A DNA stretch of 34,893 nucleotides from an uncultured Clostridia bacterium (GCA_947304495.1 CAMZBG010000010.1:1-34893); one strand, 5' to 3'. Positions 24,860 to 32,660 are shown, counted from the stretch's first letter. Made by a program: numbers and translations. The notes: generated by a model not told the origin, from the sequence alone.

Positions 24860-25702
24860 TTATTGGTTTTTCTTTAAAGCTTGTTGATCCATTTCATTTA
24901 TCAATGCATTATATAGATCTCTTTGATTATCAATTTGTTCTAATTTATCTACAACAAATCTATATAGATAATTACTTGTTACTTCAGTAGCTGTTGGATC
25001 ATCGGCATCAAATTTCTCAGTATTAGGAACTAATACTACTTCTATTTCGTATTCTTCATCTGTTTCAGCAACATAATTTAAAGCTGAGAATAATAAGTAT
25101 TTAGCTTCTGGTAGTGAGAAATATACATACGCAGGTGTTCTTTCTTCTTCAGTGTTTTCAAATACATTTTTACCATTTGAATCTTTAACACCTAATACTT
25201 CAACATTCTCATAGAATTCACCATATACAAGTTTTCCACCATCGTTGATTAACTTAACATATACATCTACTTTATTACTTGGCATTATTGAATTACCATA
25301 AGTAGTAGTAGTATCAACTGGAAAACTTACAACTCTTTCTCCTTCATTTACGTTGTATAGTACAGCATCTGGTAAATTTGATTCTTCAACAAGTAAGTCA
25401 CGATAGAACAAACTACCAGCAGCAATCATTGTATTATAATTACTATATTTTCCAACTATATCATTATAGTTTCTATAGTAATCACCTAATATAAATGATT
25501 CAGGAACTTGTGTTCTTTGTACCATATCCTCCGTAATTAATGTTTTTGGTTGAATTGTATCTTTAGCATAGTATACAGTTACTAATGCTGTTTTTTGGTT
25601 AATTCTCATTGTATATCCAGCATATAAAATTATTAGACATACTAGAACTCCCAATATTGTCACTGTGTTTTTATTTTTTAGAAATTTGTTTAAACCTTTC
25701 AT
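24860..25702 (-). CDS. cpaB: CpaB/RcpC-like pilus assembly protein (SAF domain)
   Basis: A 280-residue protein with one N-terminal helix (about 15-33, VTILGVLVCLIILYAGY) followed by an external SAF-like domain: VYYAKDTIQPKTLITEDMV, then AGSLFYRDLLVEES and GERVVSFPVD, the usual CpaB order. In didermal Tad systems CpaB/RcpC interacts with the secretin; in monoderms it probably acts in the cell wall, as inferred. The ORF runs upstream to 25735, but GGAAGG sits just before the ATG at 25702, which is the chosen start. It sits between the 140-residue membrane protein and cpaF. Confidence 0.8.
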   Translation of the reverse strand: MKGLNKFLKNKNTVTILGVLVCLIILYAGYTMRINQKTALVTVYYAKDTIQPKTLITEDMVQRTQVPESFILGDYYRNYNDIVGKYSNYNTMIAAGSLFYRDLLVEESNLPDAVLYNVNEGERVVSFPVDTTTTYGNSIMPSNKVDVYVKLINDGGKLVYGEFYENVEVLGVKDSNGKNVFENTEEERTPAYVYFSLPEAKYLLFSALNYVAETDEEYEIEVVLVPNTEKFDADDPTATEVTSNYLYRFVVDKLEQIDNQRDLYNALINEMDQQALKKNQ

Positions 25703-25721
25703 ATTTTTCCTTCCTTTCTTT

Positions 25722-26144
25722 CTATTTATAACCATCTAATATGGCTGATAGTTCATTGACAATTCCCGTCTGGGTTGCATCAACACTGCTATTATATGTA
25801 TAAATATTATATCTCTTTGTTTCATCATAGATTGCTAAACTTACTTTGGCAGGATATTCACTAATTTGGAAAAAGTGAATACTGTAATTGCCTTGACCAA
25901 ATGTAGAGCTTTCAGCAAATCTTCTAGTAAAATTCTCAACGAATTTTTCTTGGCTTATCTTTATTTCCCCAGTAAGCCTATAGTATGCTACATCGACAGC
26001 TTCAATCATTGCTGCCTCGGTAGCATCTTTTAAATTGTAGTAATCTTGTTCATTACTAACAGTTATTTCATTAAATAACATTATTATTATTATTCCAAAT
26101 AGTCCCAAGATAATTAGGGCAACGGATGCGAATGACCACTTCAT
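25722..26144 (-). CDS. Single-helix membrane protein of the pilus operon (TadE/G-like)
   Basis: A 140-residue protein with an N-terminal hydrophobic segment (about 5-24) without a charged pilin leader, then DYYNLKDATEAAMIEAVDVAYYR and a predicted extracellular beta-rich part. The layout, one helix plus a small exported domain, resembles TadE/TadG pseudopilins, and the position just before cpaB supports a role in fibre assembly. It has no cysteines. GGGAGG precedes the ATG at 26144; its start overlaps the stop of the upstream gene by one base, so translation is coupled. I do not recognise a named family. Confidence 0.6.
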   Translation of the reverse strand: MKWSFASVALIILGLFGIIIIMLFNEITVSNEQDYYNLKDATEAAMIEAVDVAYYRLTGEIKISQEKFVENFTRRFAESSTFGQGNYSIHFFQISEYPAKVSLAIYDETKRYNIYTYNSSVDATQTGIVNELSAILDGYK

Positions 26145-27763
26145 TATTTACATCCCTCCCAATTCTTGTTTGATGGACCACAACCAAGTTTATAAAATGA
26201 ACTTTTAGTAACTTGGAAATTTCTACTTATAAATCCACCTATATATGTGCTTTCACCACTCAGTTTCATATTATCCCATTCAGTATATAAGTGAGTTTTA
26301 TTATATGCTTTTATAGAAGATACACTTATATTGGTAGCAACATATGTTTCTTTTTTAAATGAATCTTTTAGGTTAGGATTTTTTCTACCTCCAATATCCC
26401 ATTCTTTCCAATAGCTATTTACAGCCACTCCATTTGGAAATGGATTATTTATATCTATTGGTCTAACATAGAAACTATATCCATCTAGTGTTTTCTTCCC
26501 ATTTACTGTTTTTTCTCCATAAAACTTTTGATTTGCTTTAAAGTTAACACTAATTGCAAATCGACATCCAGTCTTCTTTTTATAATCGCTTGATTTTGTC
26601 CCTTTGGTTTTATAATCACCTATGTAGCTTCCACTAGTAGGAATAATTATCGTATTATAGTCATTAGGATATTTTGCCATATAAGCACGACACATTTCTT
26701 GAGAAAATGTATTGTTTGACTCTGCTTGCATTATTATCGACACCATTTCATTTGATTTTGTAGACAAAGGGATAAAGTAATGCCAATACATTTTTCCATC
26801 TTTTGCTTGGCTGTCGTTAATTATTTTTATTTCATCTTTTCCATCGCATTCACTGTTGTAATATACTTTAGCTGTTTTGACATCGATGCACACTTTATTT
26901 ACGCGATATTCAAATCTTCTAGTACAATTTCCAGAATATATACTACCTTGGTAATCATCTTTTGTTTTTACTGCATAAATATTTAATCTTTGATTTTTAT
27001 CATCATCGTTAGATTTTTGAACACTTATGAAACTATCTGTTTCTTTTCTTAATAGTCCTATAGCTGCATTTTGAGTTTTGGATGCAGCGGTATCACGACA
27101 TTCTGCTACTTGTCCTACCGATTTGTCATATGTTGTTACTTTTACGCCAGTATATTGTGCCCCTCCACTTCCTGTACTTGGACAAGTAAACTTTTCATTA
27201 TAAGCCTTATCATATTCTGTTGAAAATGATGTACCGCTTATATAAACTCGACAGCACCCATCATCGGTACACACAGCTTGATGATGTTTACTGTACTTTT
27301 TACTATATCCACAAACTCTGGTCCAGCGCCCGTCTCTTTTATATTGGCAAGAATACTTTTTTCTTTTTTCAGAATATTCAAAACCACTTACTGACCAACT
27401 TACTGATTCATCCTCAGCCGCATTAATACCAATCCATGTACCTGATAGAAAACTCTTATTGGATAGCTGTGAAAGAGAATTCGGTATTAATGAATTTCCT
27501 TCCATATCATAGGCATCTATGCTTTGCGAAACATTATGAGAAATGCTTCTGTAGTATTTGCATGAATAACTATGTATGCCAACTGTTACATTTTGAGTAG
27601 TTTTTTTCTGATTGCCATTATTACCACCTGGTGAGTTACTACCATTTTGACCACTGCTACTTGTACCGCCACCCCAACCAGCTGCATATACACTAGCTGG
27701 TTTAATTTGATAGATTATTAGAAGTGTAATTACGGTTGCAATTAAAAATAGTTTTTTTCTCAT
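26144..27763 (-). CDS. Secreted cysteine-rich protein of the pilus operon
   Basis: A 539-residue secreted protein of unknown family. A signal peptide covers about residues 1-27 (MRKKLFLIATVITLLII, then PASVYA before AAGWGGG), followed by a Gly/Ser/Asn-rich linker to about 55. The rest has 15 cysteines, including a CC pair (GCCR) and CQYKRD..RVCGY spacing, and is rich in Tyr, Lys and Ser; no transmembrane helix is seen at the C-terminus, which ends EGCK. Many cysteines suggest disulfide bonding outside the cell. Its start overlaps the upstream stop by the ATGA arrangement and its stop touches the next start, so it is a firm operon member. A fibre-associated or tip adhesin is a guess from context. 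Confidence 0.6.
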   Translation of the reverse strand: MRKKLFLIATVITLLIIYQIKPASVYAAGWGGGTSSSGQNGSNSPGGNNGNQKKTTQNVTVGIHSYSCKYYRSISHNVSQSIDAYDMEGNSLIPNSLSQLSNKSFLSGTWIGINAAEDESVSWSVSGFEYSEKRKKYSCQYKRDGRWTRVCGYSKKYSKHHQAVCTDDGCCRVYISGTSFSTEYDKAYNEKFTCPSTGSGGAQYTGVKVTTYDKSVGQVAECRDTAASKTQNAAIGLLRKETDSFISVQKSNDDDKNQRLNIYAVKTKDDYQGSIYSGNCTRRFEYRVNKVCIDVKTAKVYYNSECDGKDEIKIINDSQAKDGKMYWHYFIPLSTKSNEMVSIIMQAESNNTFSQEMCRAYMAKYPNDYNTIIIPTSGSYIGDYKTKGTKSSDYKKKTGCRFAISVNFKANQKFYGEKTVNGKKTLDGYSFYVRPIDINNPFPNGVAVNSYWKEWDIGGRKNPNLKDSFKKETYVATNISVSSIKAYNKTHLYTEWDNMKLSGESTYIGGFISRNFQVTKSSFYKLGCGPSNKNWEGCK

Positions 27764-28407
27764 TCTAATCGCCTACTCTTTCGTATAGAGCTTGCCGTTA
27801 AAATGATAGTAATTATTACCATTACAACAAATGCGCTAATAACAATTACTTGAAACAAATTGTTATTTATATATTCAATTATCTTATTTTCACTTTTTTG
27901 TTGATTATTATTGTTAGGTTCTGGCTCTTTTGTCTTTTTATATGTTTCAACTCTGGATATAAATTCTTCATATGATATATCTTGATCATAATCTGGCTGA
28001 CACAATACAAATTCCTCTATACCATCGCATAGTTCATCCTTTGAAAACTGATTATAGTTTAAATCTAAAGTTTCTTTTTTTATTGAGACTTCACATGTAT
28101 CAGTAGCTGCATAGACTTCTATTTCATAACTTCCTGGTTTGACATTCTTGCATACATATTTGCCATCTGCTTCATCGCACAATCTTTCTTCTTCTGCAGC
28201 ATCAAAGTAATAATAATAGCTGTCAGGTTCAGATTCATAGAATGTTACTGTATAATCCTTGGTATCTTCATTAAATGTATATGTTATTTGATATTCATCT
28301 TCAATTTCTTTGAAGTAATCTATTTCTTCTTGTGTACATTCGGCATATACTTTAGGAAGTAATATGAAGATAGATATTACTAATGTTAATAATTTGTATT
28401 TTTTCAT
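27760..28407 (-). CDS. Secreted, membrane-anchored cysteine-containing protein, first gene of the pilus operon
   Basis: A 215-residue protein with a signal peptide (about 1-22, ending VYAE), an acidic Tyr/Glu/Asp-rich ectodomain holding six cysteines, a short Pro/Asn/Gln linker (about 160-175) and one C-terminal helix (about 184-206) with a basic tail (RKSRR). The topology is type I: ectodomain outside, tail inside. There is no sortase motif. It is the first gene after the operon promoter, with GGAGG at 28412-28417, and overlaps the 539-residue gene by ATGA. No family was recognised; a surface anchor or partner for the Cys-rich protein is an inference from coupling and shared cysteine content. 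Confidence 0.6.
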   Translation of the reverse strand: MKKYKLLTLVISIFILLPKVYAECTQEEIDYFKEIEDEYQITYTFNEDTKDYTVTFYESEPDSYYYYFDAAEEERLCDEADGKYVCKNVKPGSYEIEVYAATDTCEVSIKKETLDLNYNQFSKDELCDGIEEFVLCQPDYDQDISYEEFISRVETYKKTKEPEPNNNNQQKSENKIIEYINNNLFQVIVISAFVVMVIITIILTASSIRKSRRLE

Positions 28408-28441
28408 TATTACCTCCTTTTAGCCTATTTATCTACTATTA

Positions 28442-28450
28442 AGTATAACA
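28442..28450 (-). promoter_or_regulatory. Promoter of the Tad-like pilus operon
   Basis: Minus strand TGTTATACT, an extended -10, about 35 nt before the first gene and right after the T-run of the cwlD-like terminator. No clear -35. The following genes down to 19550 are closely spaced, so this promoter probably serves the whole operon. Confidence 0.5.
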
Positions 28451-28460
28451 TAGATAAGTA

Positions 28461-28487
28461 CAAAAAAAAAGCATTTTTAGACTTTTT
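28461..28487 (-). terminator. Terminator after cwlD-like gene
   Basis: AAAAAG (28466-28471) and CTTTTT (28482-28487) can pair around a 10-nt loop, leading into a run of nine T on the minus strand. The stem is short and overlaps the stop codon at 28477-28479. Confidence 0.55.
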
Positions 28488-29142
28488 CTAGAAAATACTT
28501 TTCAATACTATAAGTTAGATTAGATATTAGTTTATTTTGATATTCTTCATGGGTCAATCGATATCTATCATCAGGATTTGATAAAAATCCTAATTCGATT
28601 AAAATACCAGGTGAAGTAATATTACGATACATGTAGTATGAACCATTGTATTTGGGCTCTCTTACATTAGATGTCTTCTCTTTAATATATTTAGTTAACG
28701 ATTCAGCTATGATTTTATTTTCTTTATTTTTATGGTTATAGAATATTTGGAGTCCTTTATATTTTGAATTTGATAAATAATTTAAATGGATTGATATATA
28801 CATATCTGGTTTTGTTTTATTTATTAGATAAGCTCTATTTATCAAATCACTTCTTTTTCGATTAGTTTTTGATAGAGATAAATCTTTATCAGTTTCTCTG
28901 GTTAAATAAACAGTGGCACCTAGAGATAATAATTCTTGTGCTAATTTTTGAGATAATAGTAGATTAATATCTTTTTCATAGATTTTTTTATATAAAGTAC
29001 CACTATCTATACCGCCATGGCCTGGATCAATATAGATTGTTTTTCCTATTAGGGTATAATTATTGATTATGGCATAGGTTTTAGATATAGAAATGACCAT
29101 AAGAATGAAAAAAAATATCATTAGTAGTTTGTATTTATTCAT
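28477..29142 (-). CDS. cwlD: CwlD-like N-acetylmuramoyl-L-alanine amidase (Amidase_3)
   Basis: Zinc hydrolase that cuts the bond between MurNAc and the stem peptide. A hydrophobic N-terminal anchor (about 5-20) and a single catalytic domain give 221 residues, like B. subtilis CwlD (237). Zinc ligands His42 (DPGHGG), Glu56 (EKDIN) and His119 (SIHLN), and catalytic Glu183 (IELGFLSNP) are all present. CwlD makes muramic delta-lactam in spore cortex, so this fits with spoVS; a vegetative amidase is the alternative. Upstream of the ATG I see no Shine-Dalgarno sequence, unlike nearly every other gene here. It follows the surface protein gene by 34 nt without a terminator, so it is probably read from that promoter. 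Confidence 0.8.
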   Translation of the reverse strand: MNKYKLLMIFFFILMVISISKTYAIINNYTLIGKTIYIDPGHGGIDSGTLYKKIYEKDINLLLSQKLAQELLSLGATVYLTRETDKDLSLSKTNRKRSDLINRAYLINKTKPDMYISIHLNYLSNSKYKGLQIFYNHKNKENKIIAESLTKYIKEKTSNVREPKYNGSYYMYRNITSPGILIELGFLSNPDDRYRLTHEEYQNKLISNLTYSIEKYFLEKV

Positions 29143-29176
29143 ATTAATATATACGCAATACTTATGATATTTATTA

Positions 29177-30568
29177 TTAATTGTTATCTAAGATTTTTTT
29201 GTTGTAATTAGCAAGAGCAATGGATACTCCAGCTAACAATAATAGGAATATAAGTGGAGTAACTCCAGTTTGAGGGTTAACCATATCTTCTTCATTATTG
29301 TTTTGATTAGGACTAGTTGTAGGGTTAGTCGTTGGAGCTGTGGTTGGATTTGTTGTTGGTGAAGTAGTTGGATTAGTCGTTGGTTTAGTTGTTGGTGTTG
29401 GAGTATTTACGACATTATTTATGCTATTAATTTTAATAGTTGGTTCATTATATGTATCCATAACTAATTTGTTATGTAAGGTATCATATGTTATCTTTAT
29501 ACTAGCATCAACACTACTTCTATCAATATTAACATTAGTTGAATCAGTTTTAATTGTATAGTTAAAAGTACCTCTAATTTTATAAGTTATTTCATCAAAT
29601 GTATATTTTCCATCAGCAATACTTTTAGTTCCTAAACTTTTTCCATCACTATCATATAATGTTGCTTTGTTGGTTATTTTTGATACATCTAAATCATCTG
29701 AAGTTACTTTTAAAGTCAATTTTTTTGTTAAACTATCCCATTTAGGATAATATACTGCATGAGCTCCACCAACATTATATAGAAAGAATGGAACACCATT
29801 ACGGAAAGATACAGATTCCATTTCACCATAAACATTGGAACTAGGAACATAAAAGGTATTTTTTAGATTGGCTTTTTCATCAAAGATATATACCAGATTA
29901 TCATTTCTAACCAATATACCTTCATATTCAGATTGATATTGAGTTACTTTTCCTGCTTCCCAAGCAACACGATAATAATGTCCATCATAATATCCAACAT
30001 TTTGTCTAGTTAATTTAGTTGATATATTAAGTCTTATATTTAGATATTTAAAATTACTATCATAGAAATAGGCATTGTTTCCACAAGTTACAAGATAACG
30101 ATCTTTTTTGGTATCATAGGCAATACCAGATGAACAATGATCTAAGGTAATTTCTCTTTCTTCTTTTAAAGTATCAACATTTAATACAGCTAATGTTTTA
30201 GCATCATTAGCTTGGGCACAATATATTTTATTAGTCTTAGGATTGTAAGTAAAGTCATTGCTGTGACCTAATTTTAAATTTTTGACTGTCTTTACTAGTT
30301 TATAAGTGCTACGATCATATACTTCAATTATGGCATTATCGTCGGTTGATAAATGAGCAATAATAAAATATTTGTCGGTTATAGTCATACCTTGAACAGC
30401 GTTATAGCCATTTATTTTTGGAACATCAAAAGCTTTTCTCAATTCTATTTTTTGCATTTTACTTTTAGATAACCCCGTGAAGCCACTACCATAATCAGCA
30501 GCATAAACGCTACCAATATTGATAAAGAAAATTGTTAGTAGTAGTAGCATATACTTCTTTGCTTTCAT
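29177..30568 (-). CDS. Cell-surface protein with beta-propeller-like domain and NPQTG sorting-like end
   Basis: A 463-residue secreted protein. The signal peptide is about residues 1-24 (KKYMLLLLTIFFINIGSVYA). Residues about 40-290 contain repeated beta-strand units with Asp/Tyr-rich turns (VQGMTITDKYFIIAHLS, LAVLNVDTLKEEREI, SGIAYDTKKDRYLVT) that look like a beta-propeller. A beta-sandwich-like part follows, then a Thr/Pro/Asn-rich stalk (about 395-425). The end has NPQTG at 431-435, a hydrophobic stretch and Lys residues, the layout of a sortase signal but with an atypical motif. GAGGTG precedes the ATG at 30568; a longer start at 30616 is unlikely. No sortase is in the window. Ligand unknown; cell-wall display is inferred. 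Confidence 0.65.
   Translation of the reverse strand: MKAKKYMLLLLTIFFINIGSVYAADYGSGFTGLSKSKMQKIELRKAFDVPKINGYNAVQGMTITDKYFIIAHLSTDDNAIIEVYDRSTYKLVKTVKNLKLGHSNDFTYNPKTNKIYCAQANDAKTLAVLNVDTLKEEREITLDHCSSGIAYDTKKDRYLVTCGNNAYFYDSNFKYLNIRLNISTKLTRQNVGYYDGHYYRVAWEAGKVTQYQSEYEGILVRNDNLVYIFDEKANLKNTFYVPSSNVYGEMESVSFRNGVPFFLYNVGGAHAVYYPKWDSLTKKLTLKVTSDDLDVSKITNKATLYDSDGKSLGTKSIADGKYTFDEITYKIRGTFNYTIKTDSTNVNIDRSSVDASIKITYDTLHNKLVMDTYNEPTIKINSINNVVNTPTPTTKPTTNPTTSPTTNPTTAPTTNPTTSPNQNNNEEDMVNPQTGVTPLIFLLLLAGVSIALANYNKKILDNN
29310..29401 (-). repeat. Thr-Pro repeat coding tract
   Basis: Tandem imperfect repeats of about 12 and 24 bp encoding PTTNPTTSPTTNPTT-type stalk sequence within the surface protein gene. 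Such tracts can change length by slippage. Confidence 0.8.
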
Positions 30569-30587
30569 ATGTGACACCTCTATTTTA

Positions 30588-30616
30588 ATATTAACATAAT
30601 ATTGTTGATAAAGCAA
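30588..30616 (-). promoter_or_regulatory. Promoter of the surface protein / cwlD-like unit
   Basis: Minus strand: TTGCTT (30611-30616), 17-nt spacer, TGTTAATAT (30588-30596) extended -10, about 19 nt before the start codon. Confidence 0.5.
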
Positions 30617-30624
30617 TTAAAGTT

Positions 30625-31344
30625 TTATTCAATTCTATCATCAATATAATCTTGTATATATTTTATATATGGATTAAATATATCTTTATGTTCTATTCGG
30701 TTATATAATTTTTCATAATATTTTTCTTTTTTTATTATTCCTAATATAATATTATAATATATATCGAATGCAAATGAAAAAACAGCAACAAGATTATCAT
30801 TTAGGTTTTTACATTTGGTATATCTAACATTTATATTGTTATAGAATTCTTCTTTTATTTCGTTGCTAATACTACTACCATCTTCTCTAATAGCAAGTCG
30901 ATAGTTTGGTTCAGTCAATGAATAGATGATATCTAGTTTATCTGTATCTCTAATCATTCTAGCAAACATGAGACTTCTTTGTGATAAATTATCTTCTATT
31001 TGATATTTATTATGATTTCTGATAGCAGCATAGACAACTTCATAATCTTTTGGAGATATATCAAAGTATTTTAAGGCATTTTCTTCTCGTAATATTTTTT
31101 CACCATAATCTCCATGATCAATATTTTTATCACTGAAGCTATGATATGTAGTAAATTGATAAAATCTTCCAATATCGTGTAATAGACCTATGCATTTAGC
31201 TAATTCAATATCAGCTTTAGGTAAGCTAAGATTTTTAGCCAACACGTTCATATTATTCATGACACGATAGCTATGAAGATATTTATATGATATTTCAAAA
31301 ATACTTATATCGTATCTATTAACATATTCATCAAAGTAATTCAT
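30625..31344 (-). CDS. HD-domain phosphohydrolase (paralog 1)
   Basis: A 239-residue cytosolic protein with an HD metal-dependent phosphohydrolase domain: an early His in KYLHSYRVM, the HD pair in GLLHDIGRF, a His in YHSFSDKNIDHGDYG, a further His in RNHNKYQ and the final Asp in RDTDKLDIIY. All elements of the HD signature are present. The substrate is unknown; HD proteins of this type include nucleotidases and cyclic-nucleotide hydrolases. It resembles the next gene (31401) in layout, so the two are probably old paralogs. The ATG at 31344 has GGAGGAGGAACCT in front; the longer TTG-started frame falls inside that site. A terminator-like hairpin separates it from the upstream paralog. Confidence 0.75.
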   Translation of the reverse strand: MNYFDEYVNRYDISIFEISYKYLHSYRVMNNMNVLAKNLSLPKADIELAKCIGLLHDIGRFYQFTTYHSFSDKNIDHGDYGEKILREENALKYFDISPKDYEVVYAAIRNHNKYQIEDNLSQRSLMFARMIRDTDKLDIIYSLTEPNYRLAIREDGSSISNEIKEEFYNNINVRYTKCKNLNDNLVAVFSFAFDIYYNIILGIIKKEKYYEKLYNRIEHKDIFNPYIKYIQDYIDDRIE

Positions 31345-31363
31345 AGGTTCCTCCTCCAAATAA

Positions 31364-31392
31364 AAAGTCTATATACATAAGACATAGACTTT
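31364..31392 (-). terminator. Hairpin between the two HD-domain genes
   Basis: AAAGTCTAT (31364-31372) and ATAGACTTT (31384-31392), 9 bp, 11-nt loop, followed on the minus strand by TTTTTATTT. It is a typical terminator, yet only about 20 nt separate it from the next start codon, so it is probably a leaky intercistronic terminator or a processing stem. Confidence 0.7.
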
Positions 31393-31400
31393 GTATTCGA

Positions 31401-32147
31401 TTAGCTTATTTTTTTCTGAAGATAATTCTTTAATACAATTTGAATTTGTTCAAAGAATTTTTCTATTTTGCGATCTTCAAAATCTAGTGAAGAAATAATT
31501 TTATCAACATATCCTTTTTCTGAAATTAATACGTAGCTTGCCCTATAATTGATATTGAATAACCTTGACAAACAAATTAGAACATTATCAGCATTATTAT
31601 CGGACATTTTGTTATTAACTTCTTTAAATTGTTTAAATTCATCATAAACAGATGCTGATGGATATGTATTTATACGATTATCTACGTATGGATAATTAAT
31701 TATCATTCGAAGTTCTTCAAGACGATATACATCTTTCATAATATTACATATACATACAGTTTTTTCGTCAATATTTTTAGGTAATCCTTCTTTATTATGA
31801 CAGAAAATACCTAATTTAATTAGATTGTCATATTTGGTATCTTCCGTTATTTTGCGGATTATTCCTTCATCAAATAATATATCGATAGAGCGCATAGCAT
31901 TATCTTTTTCTTCATTATCTAAATAATTATGGTTATTATTTTCAAAACTACCAATATCATGGAATAATGCAATTAGTTCGATTATAACCATTTCTTCTTC
32001 ATTGAAAATATCTAAATCAGCGGCAATATTTCTAGCCAAATCCATCGATTTTAGGGAATGGAAATACTTAGCTTTAGCCCAAGCATTATTCATATCTATC
32101 TTTTTAACATATTCTTCAAAATATTTTAATAATCTACTACTTTTCAT
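31401..32147 (-). CDS. HD-domain phosphohydrolase (paralog 2)
   Basis: A 248-residue HD-domain protein: His in KYFHSLKSMDLARN, the HD pair in LIALFHDIGSF, NNHNYLDNEEKD in the place of the next His, IFCHNKEG, and the Asp of NIMKDVYRLEELRM where family members usually have D(A/T)D. It shares the N-terminal YFEEYVKKID and the order of motifs with the gene at 30625, but its last Asp region is less canonical, so activity may differ. The start at 32147 (MKSSRLLKYF) follows GAGGATATT; the longer ORF to 32210 has no such site. It is first in a two-gene unit with its own promoter, divergent from an XRE regulator. Substrate unknown. Confidence 0.7.
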   Translation of the reverse strand: MKSSRLLKYFEEYVKKIDMNNAWAKAKYFHSLKSMDLARNIAADLDIFNEEEMVIIELIALFHDIGSFENNNHNYLDNEEKDNAMRSIDILFDEGIIRKITEDTKYDNLIKLGIFCHNKEGLPKNIDEKTVCICNIMKDVYRLEELRMIINYPYVDNRINTYPSASVYDEFKQFKEVNNKMSDNNADNVLICLSRLFNINYRASYVLISEKGYVDKIISSLDFEDRKIEKFFEQIQIVLKNYLQKKIS

Positions 32148-32181
32148 AATATCCTCTTTCAATCTTTGTATAGTTATATCA

Positions 32182-32211
32182 ATTATATAACAGAAGATTA
32201 TATTTTTCAAT
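32182..32211 (-). promoter_or_regulatory. Promoter of the HD-domain genes
   Basis: Minus strand: -35 TTGAAA (32206-32211), 18-nt spacer, -10 TATAAT (32182-32187). Divergent from the XRE promoter about 40 bp away. Confidence 0.6.
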
Positions 32212-32248
32212 GATTTATGGTGAAATATTATAAAAAAATATTGGTAAC

Positions 32249-32282
32249 AATCTTGTCAAACATGGTAAGATTATGATAATAT
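32249..32282 (+). promoter_or_regulatory. XRE gene promoter with possible operator
   Basis: -35 TTGTCA (32253-32258) with GATAAT (32275-32280, 16-nt spacer) or TGATAATAT (extended, 18-nt spacer). An inverted repeat AATCTT (32249-32254) and AAGATT (32267-32272) covers the -35 and spacer, where a repressor could sit. Operator assignment is weak. Confidence 0.4.
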
Positions 32283-32324
32283 TTAAAAAAGATGTATTTT
32301 ATTTTTGGTGGAGGTATATATATT

Positions 32325-32660
32325 ATGGATTTAGGAACTAAAATTAAAAATATTAGATATAACAATAATCTTAGTCAAGAGGATATGGCTAAAATATTAC
32401 AGATAAATAGGAATAATTTATCGAGGATAGAAACAAATAAATCCTTACCAACAACTGAGATTTTGACTAAATTAGCTGAAAATTTTAATATTAGTATCGA
32501 TTCTTTATTAGGGATAAATTTAGATGGTAAAGATGGAAATGAAATGAAGATGAAAAAGATTAAAAAAGTTACACAATATTGTGAACATTTATCTAATTCT
32601 GAATTAGATTTTGTTATCAAGATGCTTTGTGTAATGTCTAATCATATGAAATATAACTAG
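32325..32660 (+). CDS. XRE-family transcriptional regulator
   Basis: A 111-residue DNA-binding protein. An N-terminal HTH_3 domain covers about residues 3-60 (GTKIKNIRYNNNLSQEDMAK, then NRNNLSRIETNKSLPTTE, LTKLAENFNISIDSLLG), the SinR/Cro type. The rest is a short Lys-rich stretch and a helical C-terminus that could dimerise. GGAGG lies about 10 nt before the ATG at 32325; a longer frame to 32292 is unlikely. It is divergent from the two HD-domain genes with 177 bp between the starts, so it could control them, itself, or both. Target unknown. Confidence 0.85.
   Translation: MDLGTKIKNIRYNNNLSQEDMAKILQINRNNLSRIETNKSLPTTEILTKLAENFNISIDSLLGINLDGKDGNEMKMKKIKKVTQYCEHLSNSELDFVIKMLCVMSNHMKYN

Noticed and set aside
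20516..28407. Competence (com) type IV pilus or type II secretion
   Set aside because: The single-domain TadB and TadC pair, SAF-domain CpaB and TadZ point to a Tad locus; no ComGC-like FTLxE pilin motif is present.
29310..29401. Short direct repeats resembling a CRISPR array
   Set aside because: The repeats are in frame, imperfect and encode the Thr-Pro stalk; there are no unique spacers.
31345..31359. TTG-started longer frame for the HD gene at 30625
   Set aside because: The TTG lies inside the GGAGGAGG ribosome-binding site of the ATG at 31344.
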